Source: Edaphobacter sp. 12200R-103
Lineage (GTDB): Bacteria; Acidobacteriota; Terriglobia; Terriglobales; Acidobacteriaceae
Assembly: GCF_010093025.1 (NCBI RefSeq)
Contig: NZ_CP048114.1
Location: forward strand, 1,178,001-1,242,000
DNA length: 64,000 bases
Direction: 5' to 3'
Positions 24,279 to 33,355 of this stretch are shown piece by piece. The translations under genes and the position numbers were made by a program. The first letter of the stretch is position 1. Every line of letters starts with the position of its first letter. The notes beneath the pieces were generated by a model. It ran no database searches. It was not told where the DNA came from and worked only from the letters and a program-made list of their open reading frames with translations.

Positions 24279-25487
24279 TTGGCGACACAACGCAAACAAA
24301 AGCGCAATCTCTGGATATGGGGCGGCATCATCGTCCTGGTGGTAGCCGTTATCCTCGGCGTGGCCGTGGCAGCACGCGGAAACAGCGCTCGGATCGAGCC
24401 CTCGCAGCTGGCCAAGGTCGAAAAAGGGGATATCGCCCGCTCCGTCGTCGCGACCGGAAAGGTTCAGCCAATCACCAAGGTCGAGGTCAAGTCCAAGGCC
24501 TCAGGCATCGTCACAAAGCTTTACGTCGACATCAACCAGCATGTGAAGCAGGGTCAGGTACTCGCCCAGCTCGACCAGATTGAGATTCTCGCCCAGGTAA
24601 ACGCTCAGAAGGCCCAGCTCGCCGCCGCCGAATCCAATGAGCGCGCTGCGCAGGCCGCCATTCAATACGATAAGGTCAACGCCGAAGCTCCCGATCTTCC
24701 CATGTTTAAGCACACCTATGAACGTGCCTTGTCCATGTCCAGAGACGGCGTGGTCTCCCAACAAGCTCTCGACGACGCCGAACAGAAATATCTCGCGGCC
24801 ACAAACACTCGAGACAAAGCCGTAGCCCAGATCTCTGTCGACACCTCCAAGTTCCACCAGGCACAGGCGCAGGTCCAGCAGGCTCAGGCCTCGCTCAAGC
24901 AATTGCAGGAGCAGTACTCCTATACGACGATCACCTCTCCCATGGATGGCGTCATCCTTTCTCGAGATGTCGAACTCGGCGACGCAGTAAGCTCCATTCT
25001 CGTCATGGGTTCTACCGCTACCCTCGTCATGACCATTGGCGACATTACGCAGGTCTATGTGCAGGGCAAAGTCGATGAATCCGATATTGGCAAGGTTTAC
25101 ATGGGCCAGCCTGCCCGCATCAAGGTCGAATCCTTCAAAGACAAGACCTTCTACGGCAAGGTCACCAAGATCGCTCCCCTCGGGGTCGAAAAAGACAACG
25201 TCACCACCTTTGAAGTGCGCGTCTCCATTGACAATCCCGGCGGAGAGCTCAAAGCCAACATGACCGCCAACGCCGAGATTTTGCTCGATGAACACAAGGG
25301 CGTTCTCACCATCCCTGAACAGTCCGTCATGTATGACAAGGATCGCAACGCCTCGGTTGAGATTCCCGACTCCAAACAGAAGAATGGCCGTCGCAAGGTC
25401 CCCATCAAGGCCGGCATCTCGAATGGCACGCGTACTGAGGTCCTCTCCGGACTCAAGCAAGGCGATACCGTAATCCTGCAGCAGTAA
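24279..25487 (+). CDS. Efflux periplasmic adaptor (membrane-fusion) protein, MacA/HlyD type
   Basis: A 402-residue protein starting with TTG at 24279, with GGAG just upstream. A membrane anchor (residues ~11-32, LWIWGGIIVLVVAVILGVAVAA) is followed by a lipoyl half (VVATGKVQPITKVEVKSKASGIVTKLYVDINQHVKQGQVLAQLD), a coiled-coil hairpin with Gln/Ala-rich heptads (~95-215), the second lipoyl half (TTITSPMDGVILSRDVELGDAVSS) and a beta-barrel domain. It would link an inner-membrane transporter to an outer-membrane channel. No transporter or TolC-like gene lies beside it in the window. Confidence 0.88.
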   Translation: MATQRKQKRNLWIWGGIIVLVVAVILGVAVAARGNSARIEPSQLAKVEKGDIARSVVATGKVQPITKVEVKSKASGIVTKLYVDINQHVKQGQVLAQLDQIEILAQVNAQKAQLAAAESNERAAQAAIQYDKVNAEAPDLPMFKHTYERALSMSRDGVVSQQALDDAEQKYLAATNTRDKAVAQISVDTSKFHQAQAQVQQAQASLKQLQEQYSYTTITSPMDGVILSRDVELGDAVSSILVMGSTATLVMTIGDITQVYVQGKVDESDIGKVYMGQPARIKVESFKDKTFYGKVTKIAPLGVEKDNVTTFEVRVSIDNPGGELKANMTANAEILLDEHKGVLTIPEQSVMYDKDRNASVEIPDSKQKNGRRKVPIKAGISNGTRTEVLSGLKQGDTVILQQ

Positions 25488-25877
25488 ACCGGGCCGTTCG
25501 GATAAGAGCTTATAAGTCGCGCAGTAGCCTCGCTCGTGATCGTCAAAGCAATAGCAATAGCTTCGATATCGGCAGTGTGAAAGCCACCTGCCCCGCGCAG
25601 GATGTCCTCGTTCGGCCCCGTCCCAACGTGTCATCCTGAGCGGAGGCGAAGCCACAGTCGAAGGATCTGCGGTCTACCCGGCATAGGACCCGACGGGTCG
25701 CAAAACACGTCTGAATCGCTCAGAGACAGATCTTCACGGACTACGAAATCGCAAACTCAAGACTCCCACCCGTGCCATATCTGGCTCCGCAAAGCCCTGG
25801 GACACACCTCTTCTTTCAAAAACCACGGAACGAAACTCAGTTTCCTCTCGTACTTCCAAACGAAACGGAGGCAATTC
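25488..25877. other. Non-coding region with dispersed repeat
   Basis: A 390-base gap between the adaptor protein and the DUF4097 gene. It holds one copy of the dispersed repeat (25628-25673) and a weak inverted counterpart near 25726-25745 (CAGATCTTCACGGACT). GGAGG at the right end serves the next gene. No convincing open frame, RNA gene or terminator was seen. Confidence 0.6.
25628..25673 (+). repeat. Dispersed intergenic repeat, copy 1
   Basis: The segment begins GTGTCATCCTGAGCGGAG and ends CAGTCGAAGGATCTGCGGT. The same ends recur at 31701-31748 and, inverted, at 31776-31834. Elements with the core GTCATCCTGAGC...GAAGGATCTGC are known as common intergenic repeats in several phyla, including Acidobacteria. 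Confidence 0.75.
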
Positions 25878-26732
25878 ATGTACGTCCGTCATCTCTTAGC
25901 AGCAGCCACACTCGCCATCACCGCAACTGCATTCGCCGCAGAGGGCAGCTTCGATCGCACCCTCAACGTGAGCAGCTCGCCCAACGTATCCGTCTCCACT
26001 GGCTCAGGCTATATCCGTCTCAAACCCGGTTCTGATAATCAGGTCCATATCGTCGGCCACATTCATGGGAACAACAGCTGGATGTCGGGCGATCTCGAGG
26101 GGCGCATCCATCAGATTGCCAACAATCCTCCCATCGTCCAGAACGGCAATGAAATCACCATCGGCCAGCGCCATGGCGATAACGACCTCTATCGCAACAT
26201 CTCCATCGATTACGACGTCACCCTGCCGAAAGGCTCCAACATTGTTGCCGCGACCGGCTCCGGAGATCTCACTGTCGATAACGTAGGAGCTACCCTCAAG
26301 GCGCAGACCGGCTCCGGCTCAGTGCACGCCACCGGAATCCACGGCGCCGCCACTCTGGGATCGGGTTCAGGCGACGTCGATCTTCAACAGACAGGCCCTG
26401 GCGACGTGCGGGCCGAAACCGGCTCCGGCTCAGTCCATCTCCAAGGAATCAATGGCGGACTGAAGGCTTCGACCGGCTCCGGTGACATCGAGGTCGCAGG
26501 TCAGCCAGCGACCGATTGGAAGCTCTCCACCGGCTCCGGCTCCATCCGCATGAGCCTGGGCAGCAGTGCAAAGTTCAACCTGGTCGCTGACACCGGCTCC
26601 GGCTCAGTTAACGTTTCGCAACCCATTACCATGCAGGGAAGCCTCAACCGCCATCACATTACCGGCGCGGTCAATGGTGGCGGTCCCCTCGTTCACGCCA
26701 ACACCGGCTCGGGAGACATCACCATCCGGTAG
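25878..26732 (+). CDS. Secreted DUF4097-type beta-repeat protein
   Basis: A 284-residue protein with a signal peptide (MYVRHLLAAATLAITATAFAAEG) and a DUF4097 (putative adhesin) pattern. From residue 41 to the end, a TGSG(S/D)(V/I) motif recurs about nine times (TGSGYIRL, TGSGDLTV, TGSGSVHAT, TGSGSVHLQG, TGSGDIEV, TGSGSIRM, TGSGSVNV, TGSGDITI), each one turn of a probable beta-helix. The DNA repeats ACCGGCTCCGG accordingly. GGAGG precedes the ATG. Function unknown; a surface or periplasmic scaffold is likely. Confidence 0.8.
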   Translation: MYVRHLLAAATLAITATAFAAEGSFDRTLNVSSSPNVSVSTGSGYIRLKPGSDNQVHIVGHIHGNNSWMSGDLEGRIHQIANNPPIVQNGNEITIGQRHGDNDLYRNISIDYDVTLPKGSNIVAATGSGDLTVDNVGATLKAQTGSGSVHATGIHGAATLGSGSGDVDLQQTGPGDVRAETGSGSVHLQGINGGLKASTGSGDIEVAGQPATDWKLSTGSGSIRMSLGSSAKFNLVADTGSGSVNVSQPITMQGSLNRHHITGAVNGGGPLVHANTGSGDITIR

Positions 26733-26844
26733 CTTGGCTCCGCACGTGTCAACGGTCGGTCGCATTCATCTCGCTGGAAAATGCCTGATTCATGTGCCGA
26801 TTTACCTGAGCCAGATCTCAACAATAGAAGTAGGAAATTAAATT

Positions 26845-26884
26845 CAGACGCCTCAGTCTTTCGACTGGGGCGTTCTGGCTTTTC
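26845..26884 (+). terminator. Hairpin between convergent genes
   Basis: CAGACGCCTCAGTC, loop TTTC, GACTGGGGCGTTCTG then GGCTTTTC. The stem has one bulge and one wobble pair. It lies between the end of the DUF4097 gene and the end of the phosphatase gene on the other strand. Confidence 0.6.
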
Positions 26885-26915
26885 CTATCGCTGAAACACG
26901 AGATCCGGATCTAAA

Positions 26916-27650
26916 TCATTTGACTCCAAGATTTTGCGTAAAATCGGCAGGGGTAGGTATCCCCATCGCCTGCATCCAACCCGCTGGAGAATCCACCATG
27001 AAGTCCGGTTTCGCCGCCGCCAGTCTTTCAGGAGCCAGCCCGAATCTGCACCCCACCGAAACGGCTCCGATAGCCCGTGCGGTCAGAACATCGATATCCG
27101 TGTCGCCCACCATCAGGGTCTCGGACGCAACGACCGGTGAGCCCAAGATGGCCGATGCCTCGCCGACCAGCGTCAGCAGGCCGTGGGGGTCAGGCTTCTT
27201 GGTATGAAAGCTGTTGCCGCCATAGTTCTGGAAGAAGTAGCTCGACAGTCCGAAATGATCGCAGATCACGCGCGATGGATTCACCGGCTTGTTCGTCAAA
27301 ACCGCCATCGGGGTATCCGGCAGCGCTGTGCGGATCGCCGCCAGCGTCTCCATCACGCCGGGATAGACGTAGGTGAAGTCCAGCTTGTGAACCCTGTAGT
27401 ACTCCAGGAAGTGGTGCAGTGCCTCTGCAACGAATTCTTCATCGTGCGCATCGCCCTCAGGATCGCCCAGCGCGCGTCGCACCAGCATCGAAGCGCCATC
27501 CCCGATGTAGCTGGCAATCACCTCTTCCGGGAGCACGGACTTGCCGAGGTGAGCCAGCATTGCATTGACAGAGTTGCAAAGATCCTGTCGTGAATCGATC
27601 AGGGTTCCATCCAGGTCGAAGACGATAAGCCTTGGAGTCACAGGTTTCAT
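26916..27650 (-). CDS. gph: HAD hydrolase, phosphoglycolate phosphatase-like
   Basis: A 244-residue HAD-family protein. Motif I is VFDLDGTLIDSRQDL (residues ~9-23), the cap domain follows, motif II is VLTNKPVN, and motifs III/IV are KKPDP and MVGDTDIDVLTARA. This set fits phosphoglycolate phosphatase, which removes the 2-phosphoglycolate formed in DNA repair and photorespiration. The substrate cannot be proven from sequence. It is divergent from the FAD monooxygenase. Confidence 0.82.
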   Translation of the reverse strand: MKPVTPRLIVFDLDGTLIDSRQDLCNSVNAMLAHLGKSVLPEEVIASYIGDGASMLVRRALGDPEGDAHDEEFVAEALHHFLEYYRVHKLDFTYVYPGVMETLAAIRTALPDTPMAVLTNKPVNPSRVICDHFGLSSYFFQNYGGNSFHTKKPDPHGLLTLVGEASAILGSPVVASETLMVGDTDIDVLTARAIGAVSVGCRFGLAPERLAAAKPDFMVDSPAGWMQAMGIPTPADFTQNLGVK

Positions 27651-27735
27651 CCTTACAGCTTATTGCCTTTTGACGCTGAATTGCCCTCGTCCGAATTGAA
27701 TGTGATTCCTGGCTCGCAGATAAGCCATCCTTGCA

Positions 27736-27764
27736 TTGACCAGCACAATAGCCCCTGCTACCGT
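27736..27764 (+). promoter_or_regulatory. Sigma-70 promoter immediately before the monooxygenase start codon
   Basis: TTGACC (27736-27741), a 17-base spacer, then TGCTACCGT with an extended -10 (TACCGT, 27759-27764). The -10 box ends six bases before the ATG at 27771, so transcription would begin at or next to the start codon. Confidence 0.6.
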
Positions 27765-27770
27765 GGCAGG

Positions 27771-29000
27771 ATGCCGGAGAGCACTCGGACTCTCGCCAGC
27801 ACGACCTGTTGCATCATCGGTGGCGGCCCTGCCGGCATCATGCTCGGCTTTCTGCTCGCCCGCGAAGGTATACCGGTCACAGTCCTCGAAAAGCACCAGG
27901 ACTTCTTCCGCGACTTTCGAGGCGATACCATCCATCCCTCGACGCTCGAGCTTCTCTATCAGCTTGGTCTCTTCGACAAGTTTCTTGAGATTCGCCATTC
28001 GAAGATCAGCCATCTCTCCGGGGTCGTCGGCGGTTATAGAGCCACAATGGCGGACTTCTCTCACCTGCCGACTCGTGCAAAATATATCGCTTTGATGCCG
28101 CAGTGGGATTTTCTGGACTTCCTTGCCGCAGAAGCCGCAAGGTTCCCCAATTTCACCCTCCGCATGGGCTGGGAGGCTACGGGATTGCTTCAGAGCAACG
28201 GCGTCACGACCGGAGTCATTGCACGCACCCCGGAAGGCGTCGTCGAGATTCCTGCCACACTAACGGTCGGTTGCGACGGACGCCGCGCTATATCGAGGCA
28301 GGCGGCACATCTCCCCTTGATTGAACAGGGCGTGCCCATTGACGTGCTCTGGCTGCGTCTCCCACGTCACGACGGCGATCCTGAGAATGCATTGGGATAC
28401 GTGAACTACGGCCGCCTGATCGGACTTCTCAACAGAATCGACTACTTCCAGGTCGCCTGCCTGATCGCCAAGGGAAGTTTTCCGCAGTTGCAGCAGGCCG
28501 GCCTTTCCGCATTTCAGCAGAGTCTTGTCCGGATCGTCCCGTTCCTCGCAGATCGGGTAAGCGAGATCGACTCCTGGGACAAGGTCAAGCTGCTCACCGT
28601 GCAGGTTAACCGCCTCACACAGTGGTCGTCCCCGGGGCTTCTCTGCATCGGCGACGCCGCACATGCGATGTCTCCCGTCGGAGGCATAGGAATCAACATT
28701 GCCCTCCAGGACGCGGTGGCAGCGGCCAACATTCTGGCGGAGCCTCTACGCTCCAATTCGCTCACGACACATCACCTGAAGTGGGTACAGCAGTATCGGG
28801 AAAAGGCGGTTCGGCGGACGCAGGCCGTTCAGGTCTTCGCTCATCGGATCCTGAATCGCGTTCTCCAGAACCCCGGTCCAGTCCGCCCACCCTTGATGCT
28901 TCGAATCATCACCAACATCCCAGGTTTCAAATATCTGACCGGTCGCCTGATCGGAATGGGTCTCCAGCCTGAACATATCCGCCAGCACGAGCAATCCTGA
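27771..29000 (+). CDS. FAD-dependent monooxygenase (PHBH/aromatic hydroxylase fold)
   Basis: A 409-residue protein. The N-terminal dinucleotide-binding motif (CCIIGGGPAGIMLGFLLAREGIPVTVLEK) begins at about residue 13. The second FAD motif (GLLCIGDAAHAMSPVGGIGINIALQDAVAAANIL) is at about 285-318, and the internal DG motif (VGCDGRRA) lies between. This is the PF01494 group A flavin monooxygenase family acting on aromatic or polyketide-like compounds; the substrate is unknown. The ATG at 27771 gives a proper N-terminus; the frame is open 36 codons further upstream. Confidence 0.85.
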   Translation: MPESTRTLASTTCCIIGGGPAGIMLGFLLAREGIPVTVLEKHQDFFRDFRGDTIHPSTLELLYQLGLFDKFLEIRHSKISHLSGVVGGYRATMADFSHLPTRAKYIALMPQWDFLDFLAAEAARFPNFTLRMGWEATGLLQSNGVTTGVIARTPEGVVEIPATLTVGCDGRRAISRQAAHLPLIEQGVPIDVLWLRLPRHDGDPENALGYVNYGRLIGLLNRIDYFQVACLIAKGSFPQLQQAGLSAFQQSLVRIVPFLADRVSEIDSWDKVKLLTVQVNRLTQWSSPGLLCIGDAAHAMSPVGGIGINIALQDAVAAANILAEPLRSNSLTTHHLKWVQQYREKAVRRTQAVQVFAHRILNRVLQNPGPVRPPLMLRIITNIPGFKYLTGRLIGMGLQPEHIRQHEQS

Positions 29001-29021
29001 GCCCGGCCCGCCAGCGCCCGA

Positions 29022-29609
29022 TTACTCGAAGCTGCGATTCCAGGATGAGATAACCCTCGTCTCACGCTCCCACCCCAGCACGCTCACGCTTCCGGTCCCC
29101 AGTGCGAACAGGCTTCCCTCGATTGCCGCCAGCTCAAGCCATCTTGCCGCCAGAATCCGGAGGATGTGAGCATGCGCAAATAGCGCCACGTTGCCGCCAC
29201 TGGGTGAAGCTGTCAGAGAACGTGCGATGACATGGTCGGCTCTCAAACCCACCTGTTCCGCGGTTTCACCGTCCACAATCGGATCTTTCCAAACGCTCCA
29301 ACCCGGAATCCGGGCACGAATCTCCGCCGTTGTTTTTCCCTCGTAGACCCCATAGTCCCACTCTTTCAGGTTGTCGTCTACGACAGCCTGGCTTCCGAAT
29401 CCTGCAATCTGACAGGTCTCCCGTGCCCGTTGCATGGGACTTACGAACACTGCCTGAAAGTCCGTCCCCTTCAGGTAGTCACGCAGTTCCTCGGCTCTCT
29501 TCCTGCCATGGGACGTCAGGGCTATGTCGGTCCGGCTGGTATGTTGGCCGCTCAGACTCCACTCCGTCTCGCCGTGCCGAATCAACCACAACTGGGTTCC
29601 CTCACTCAT
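29022..29609 (-). CDS. Histidine phosphatase family protein (phosphoglycerate mutase-like)
   Basis: A 195-residue protein. [20 protein letters not shown] carries the RHG phospho-histidine motif (His12), [12 protein letters not shown] the second catalytic arginine region, [10 protein letters not shown] the acid, and [15 protein letters not shown] the second histidine. It belongs to the broad-specificity (GpmB/CobC-like) branch. GGAGG precedes the ATG. It converges with the monooxygenase and is divergent from uvrB. Confidence 0.87.
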   Translation of the reverse strand: MSEGTQLWLIRHGETEWSLSGQHTSRTDIALTSHGRKRAEELRDYLKGTDFQAVFVSPMQRARETCQIAGFGSQAVVDDNLKEWDYGVYEGKTTAEIRARIPGWSVWKDPIVDGETAEQVGLRADHVIARSLTASPSGGNVALFAHAHILRILAARWLELAAIEGSLFALGTGSVSVLGWERETRVISSWNRSFE

Positions 29610-29648
29610 TCCGCAACCTCCGTCTCACTTCCACTATCTTATGTGGAG

Positions 29649-31637
29649 ATGGATTTTCAACTAAGCACCACGTATAAGCCGCAGGGCGACCAGCCGCGCG
29701 CGATCAACGAACTTGTATCCGGAGTCACGTCAGGAGAGAAGGACCAGGTCCTGCTGGGCGTCACCGGATCGGGCAAGACCTTCACGATGGCCAAGGTCAT
29801 CTCAGAGCTGAACCGGCCTGCGCTCATTCTGGCCCATAACAAGACGCTCGCAGCCCAGCTCTACCACGAGTTCAAGCAGTTCTTCCCCAACAACGCCGTC
29901 GAGTACTTCGTCTCCTACTACGACTACTACCAGCCCGAGGCATACATTCCCTCCGGCGACCTGTACATCGAAAAAGAAGCAACCATCAACGAGGAACTGG
30001 ACAAATTGCGGCTCTCCGCGACCCGATCCTTGTTTGAAAGACGGGACGCCATCATCGTCTCCTCGGTCTCCTGCATCTATGGCCTGGGCTCGCCCGAGGC
30101 GTACTACGGCATGCTGCTGATGCTCGAGAAAGGCCAGCGGGTCCGACGCGAAGACATTACCCGACGGCTGGTCGAGATTCTCTATGAGCGGAACGACGTC
30201 GACTTTCGCAGAGGAACCTTCCGAGTCCGGGGAGACGTCATCGAGGTCTACCCGACCTACGATGAGAACGCCTATCGGATCGAACTCTTCGGCGACGAGA
30301 TCGATTCCCTCTCGCAGATCGATCCGTTGTTCGGCTCGGTCAAACAGAAATATTCACGTCTGCCGATCTACCCGAAGAGCCATTACGTCGTCCAGCCGGA
30401 ACGAAAGGCGACGGCGATGGATTCCATCCTAAAGGAGCTCTTCGAGTGGGAGGCCCAGCTTGAGAAAGAAGGCCGCCTGGTAGAGTCGCAGCGAATCCAC
30501 CAGAGAACACGTTTCGATCTCGAGATGATCAAGTCCGTCGGCTACTGCCACGGAATTGAGAATTATTCACGTCACTTTTCAGGCCGCCTTCCCGGTGAGC
30601 CTCCGCCGACTCTGCTCGATTATTTCCCCCGTGATTTTCTGATCTTTATCGATGAGTCTCACGTTACCGTGCCACAGCTCCACGGCATGTGGCACGGTGA
30701 CCGCTCTCGAAAGCAAAACCTGATCGACTACGGCTTCCGTCTGCCGTCCGCACTGGACAATCGTCCTCTACGATTTGAGGAGTTCGAGGCCCGCGCCGGC
30801 CAGATCATCTACGTCTCGGCTACCCCCGGCCCGTATGAGCTGACCAAGTCGGCGGGTGTAGTGATCGAACAGATCATTCGTCCCACAGGTCTGATCGACC
30901 CCATCGTAGAGGTCCGACCAGTGAAGGGCCAGATCGACGATCTGCTCGCCGAGATTCGCGACCGCACCAACAAAGGCCAGCGCGTGCTCGTAACCACTCT
31001 CACCAAGCGCATGGCCGAGGATCTTGCCGGCTACTACACCGAAGTCGGCGTGCGCTGTCGCTATATGCACTCGGAGATCGAGACGCTGGAGCGCATCAAG
31101 CTGCTGCGCGATCTCCGCAAAGGCGAGTTCGACGTACTCATCGGCATCAACCTGCTTCGCGAGGGCCTGGATCTTCCCGAAGTCTCCCTTGTTGCCATCC
31201 TTGACGCCGATAAGGAAGGCTTCCTGCGCTCGCAGGGCTCACTCATCCAGACCATCGGGCGCGCTGCCCGGCATCTCGAGGGCCGAGCCATCCTGTACGC
31301 CGACGCCATGACCGAATCGATGCAGAGAGCCATCGATGAGACCAACAGGCGCCGCGAGATTCAGCAGGCGTACAACGAGGAGCACGGCATTACTCCGAGA
31401 TCCATCATCCGGCCCACGGAGATGGCGCTAGCCGGAATCCTGAACGCGGACTACGCAGACCTGACCGAAGAGGCCGGCGAGATGCCCGAGTTCACCAGCC
31501 AGCAGGATCTCGACTCCTATATTGCAAGGCTGGAAACAGAGATGCGTGAGGCCGCAAAGAAGTTCGAGTTCGAAAAGGCGGCGAAACTCCGGGATACCGT
31601 TAAGGAGCTACGCACCAAGGAATTTCTGTTCACGTAG
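29649..31637 (+). CDS. uvrB: Excinuclease ABC subunit B
   Basis: A 662-residue protein of normal length. Walker A GVTGSGKT at 37-44, the damage-probing beta-hairpin region [16 protein letters not shown], the DEAD-like motif [10 protein letters not shown], helicase motifs [12 protein letters not shown] and [28 protein letters not shown], and a C-terminal UVR motif ([27 protein letters not shown]). UvrB verifies damage for UvrC incision. I chose the ATG at 29649 ([16 protein letters not shown]); the longer frame upstream overlaps the divergent phosphatase gene. No clear SOS box was found in front. Confidence 0.97.
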   Translation: MDFQLSTTYKPQGDQPRAINELVSGVTSGEKDQVLLGVTGSGKTFTMAKVISELNRPALILAHNKTLAAQLYHEFKQFFPNNAVEYFVSYYDYYQPEAYIPSGDLYIEKEATINEELDKLRLSATRSLFERRDAIIVSSVSCIYGLGSPEAYYGMLLMLEKGQRVRREDITRRLVEILYERNDVDFRRGTFRVRGDVIEVYPTYDENAYRIELFGDEIDSLSQIDPLFGSVKQKYSRLPIYPKSHYVVQPERKATAMDSILKELFEWEAQLEKEGRLVESQRIHQRTRFDLEMIKSVGYCHGIENYSRHFSGRLPGEPPPTLLDYFPRDFLIFIDESHVTVPQLHGMWHGDRSRKQNLIDYGFRLPSALDNRPLRFEEFEARAGQIIYVSATPGPYELTKSAGVVIEQIIRPTGLIDPIVEVRPVKGQIDDLLAEIRDRTNKGQRVLVTTLTKRMAEDLAGYYTEVGVRCRYMHSEIETLERIKLLRDLRKGEFDVLIGINLLREGLDLPEVSLVAILDADKEGFLRSQGSLIQTIGRAARHLEGRAILYADAMTESMQRAIDETNRRREIQQAYNEEHGITPRSIIRPTEMALAGILNADYADLTEEAGEMPEFTSQQDLDSYIARLETEMREAAKKFEFEKAAKLRDTVKELRTKEFLFT

Positions 31638-31700
31638 CTACATATAGCTGCTTTGCCTGGGACAATCGTCTGGGCTGTTCCCTCCGACGTTTTGCGCAAA

Positions 31701-31748
31701 GTGTCATCCTCAGCGAAGCCCGAAGGACGTAGTCGAAGAATCTGCGGT
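31701..31748 (+). repeat. Dispersed intergenic repeat, copy 2 (forward)
   Basis: It begins GTGTCATCCTCAGCGAAG and ends GTAGTCGAAGAATCTGCGGT, the same ends as copy 1 at 25628. The middle differs in sequence and length. Confidence 0.75.
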
Positions 31749-31775
31749 GTGGGATGGTGCCAGCTTGGCAGGCGG

Positions 31776-31834
31776 CAGATCCTTCGACTCCGCTCTCGCG
31801 ATAAAACCGCGAGAGGCTTTGCTCAAAATGGCAC
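31776..31834 (-). repeat. Dispersed intergenic repeat, copy 3 (inverted) with internal hairpin
   Basis: Read on the minus strand it runs from GTGCCATTTTGAGCAAAGC to GCGGAGTCGAAGGATCTG, matching the ends of copies 1 and 2. The middle contains a perfect 8-bp palindrome CTCTCGCG / CGCGAGAG (31793-31815) that can form a hairpin. It faces copy 2 at a distance of 27 bases, giving a paired, REP/BIME-like unit. Confidence 0.7.
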
Positions 31835-32090
31835 TTCTGGAGAACTGCGGAGTGTATCTCCTACGCAACCGACATTATGCCTCTTCCGAGAAACTACGAT
31901 CGGCGTATCGACATATGTCGATACGTCCCCATCGGAATGAACCTTCATTGATTCTCCAATAATTAATCTGGCTCACGTCCACAGAGGGAATGTCGTCTCT
32001 AAATTAGAGCAAGACAGAGAAACGCACAGGCAATCACGATCTGTGTCAGTGCATCCAATCAACAGATAACCGTGTATCGAAGTTGGAACA

Positions 32091-32522
32091 ATGCATCTAG
32101 ATTCTCAATCTGTCCGCACAAATACATCCGCAAAAATCCTCGTAGTAGACGATGATCCCGACATCCGGTCCCTGATACGCACCTTCCTGGAGCATGAGGG
32201 TTATACAGTGTACGCGTCAGGTGATCCGGATCGAGCTGCGAAAATCTTTAGCCGTACACCGGATATCGACCTGGTGATCACGGATTACTCCATGCCCCAG
32301 CGGTCCGGCTTCGATTTCGGCCGCGAGTTGCGGTCGATTCGATCTTCTGTCCGGATTCTCATCATCTCCGGAGCGATCGTCTCGTCAGCGCAGTACGGGC
32401 AAATTGAAACCCAGGGCTGGAAGTTTCTTTCGAAGCCCTTCTCTCTGCCTCGACTGCTCAGTGAGGTGCATCGCATGCTTGAAACCAGGGTGTCAGAGCG
32501 TTCTGCTACGTTAATGGCGTGA
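32091..32522 (+). CDS. Single-domain response regulator (CheY-like receiver)
   Basis: A 143-residue protein consisting of one receiver domain. Acidic residues in LVVDDDPD (residues ~17-24), phosphoacceptor in DLVITDYSMPQRSGFD (about D65), Ser/Thr position in ILIISGA and Lys in FLSKPFS. No output domain. The partner kinase is not in the window. The stop codon overlaps the GTG of the next gene (GTGA), so the two are co-translated. Confidence 0.88.
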   Translation: MHLDSQSVRTNTSAKILVVDDDPDIRSLIRTFLEHEGYTVYASGDPDRAAKIFSRTPDIDLVITDYSMPQRSGFDFGRELRSIRSSVRILIISGAIVSSAQYGQIETQGWKFLSKPFSLPRLLSEVHRMLETRVSERSATLMA

Positions 32523-33184
32523 AGCTCTTTCGCCAAACGCTCTTCATCCTGTTACTCGTGGTGTGGGTCTTTTTGCTGGTGATGTATGGGAATTTCTTCA
32601 TCATCCCGCGTCACGACACGACAAAGACCCGCTTCGACACCATTATTGTGCTTGGCACGCCTTCCCGACCCGATGGCACCCCCTCGCCTGAACAGCGGGA
32701 GCGGGTTCTGGAGGGCGTGCGAGAGTACAAGGCCGGAGTGGCCTCTCACATCATTATGACCGGAGGCCCCGCGCACAACCACTTTGTCGAGGCCCATACG
32801 ATGGCCCAATTCGCGGCCAGCCAGGGGGTTCCAGCCTCTGACATCCTCGAAGAAGCGCAGGCTAAGGACACGATCCAGAACATCTATTATTCGGCGCAGA
32901 TCATGCATGATCACGGCTGGTCGTCGGCTGAGGTCGTCAGCTCCCCCTATCACCTTGGGAGAACGTCACTGATCCTGATGGCCTTCAACCATCGCCAGCC
33001 TCAGCTCAATATCGACTGGAGCACTCACGGCTCCCGCTGGCCCCATGAGTACACCATCTATCACAAGATCGTGCTCTATACGGTAGAGTCATGGCGTTGC
33101 CTGCAGTTGCGCTTCCGGGGATACCCCTCCTCACGCTTTCTGCCTTTAAATGCAAATGGCCTCCGCGCTCAGCCGGCCGCCTGA
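32519..33184 (+). CDS. YdcF-like (DUF218) membrane-anchored protein
   Basis: A 221-residue protein starting with GTG in a 4-base overlap with the receiver gene. One N-terminal membrane helix (FILLLVVWVFLLVMYGNFFII) is followed by a DUF218/ElyC-SanA-YdcF domain (FDTIIVLGTPSRPDG, ASHIIMTGGPAHNHFVEAHTMAQFAASQGVP, ILEEAQAKDTIQNIYYSAQIM, VVSSPYHLGRTSLI). Family members affect envelope integrity and polysaccharide metabolism. Co-translation with a receiver is unusual for this family. Confidence 0.82.
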   Translation: MKLFRQTLFILLLVVWVFLLVMYGNFFIIPRHDTTKTRFDTIIVLGTPSRPDGTPSPEQRERVLEGVREYKAGVASHIIMTGGPAHNHFVEAHTMAQFAASQGVPASDILEEAQAKDTIQNIYYSAQIMHDHGWSSAEVVSSPYHLGRTSLILMAFNHRQPQLNIDWSTHGSRWPHEYTIYHKIVLYTVESWRCLQLRFRGYPSSRFLPLNANGLRAQPAA

Positions 33185-33343
33185 TTAGACCGAGCCTAAG
33201 GAGTTGATCTCTCGATCCATCGCGCTCCAACCTCTTCAATCGGAAGCCGGGAGAAGGACACCTTACTTCCTCCATATAGAACGCATTCGAACCCGTTGTG
33301 CGAAGTCCGCCCACTGCTTTGCACAGCGGGAGTCCGTTTCATT

Positions 33344-33349
33344 TAGAGT
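33344..33349 (+). promoter_or_regulatory. Possible -10 box of the PfkB gene
   Basis: TAGAGT ends six bases before the ATG at 33356. A weak TTGCAC lies 19 bases upstream (33319-33324). The placement repeats that seen at lexA and the FAD monooxygenase gene. Confidence 0.4.
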
Positions 33350-33355
33350 AAAAAG

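Larger units (their letters stand above)
31638..32090. other. Non-coding region with inverted pair of dispersed repeats
   Basis: A 453-base gap. The left part carries two repeat copies in opposite orientation (31701-31748 and 31776-31834). The right part (31835-32090) is AT-richer than its surroundings; it contains the short self-complementary stretch CGACATATGTCG around 31909 and no recognisable gene. Confidence 0.6.

Noticed and set aside
24501..25655. A 384-codon antisense frame over the adaptor-protein gene
   Set aside because: It is the complement of a clear membrane-fusion protein; its composition (Leu/Gly/Asp-rich repeats) is that of a shadow frame.
26252..26720. Repeated ACCGGCTCCGG units, considered as a CRISPR-like or tandem DNA array
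   Set aside because: They are in-frame codons of a repeated protein motif with irregular spacing; there are no unique spacers. No CRISPR array was seen anywhere in the window.
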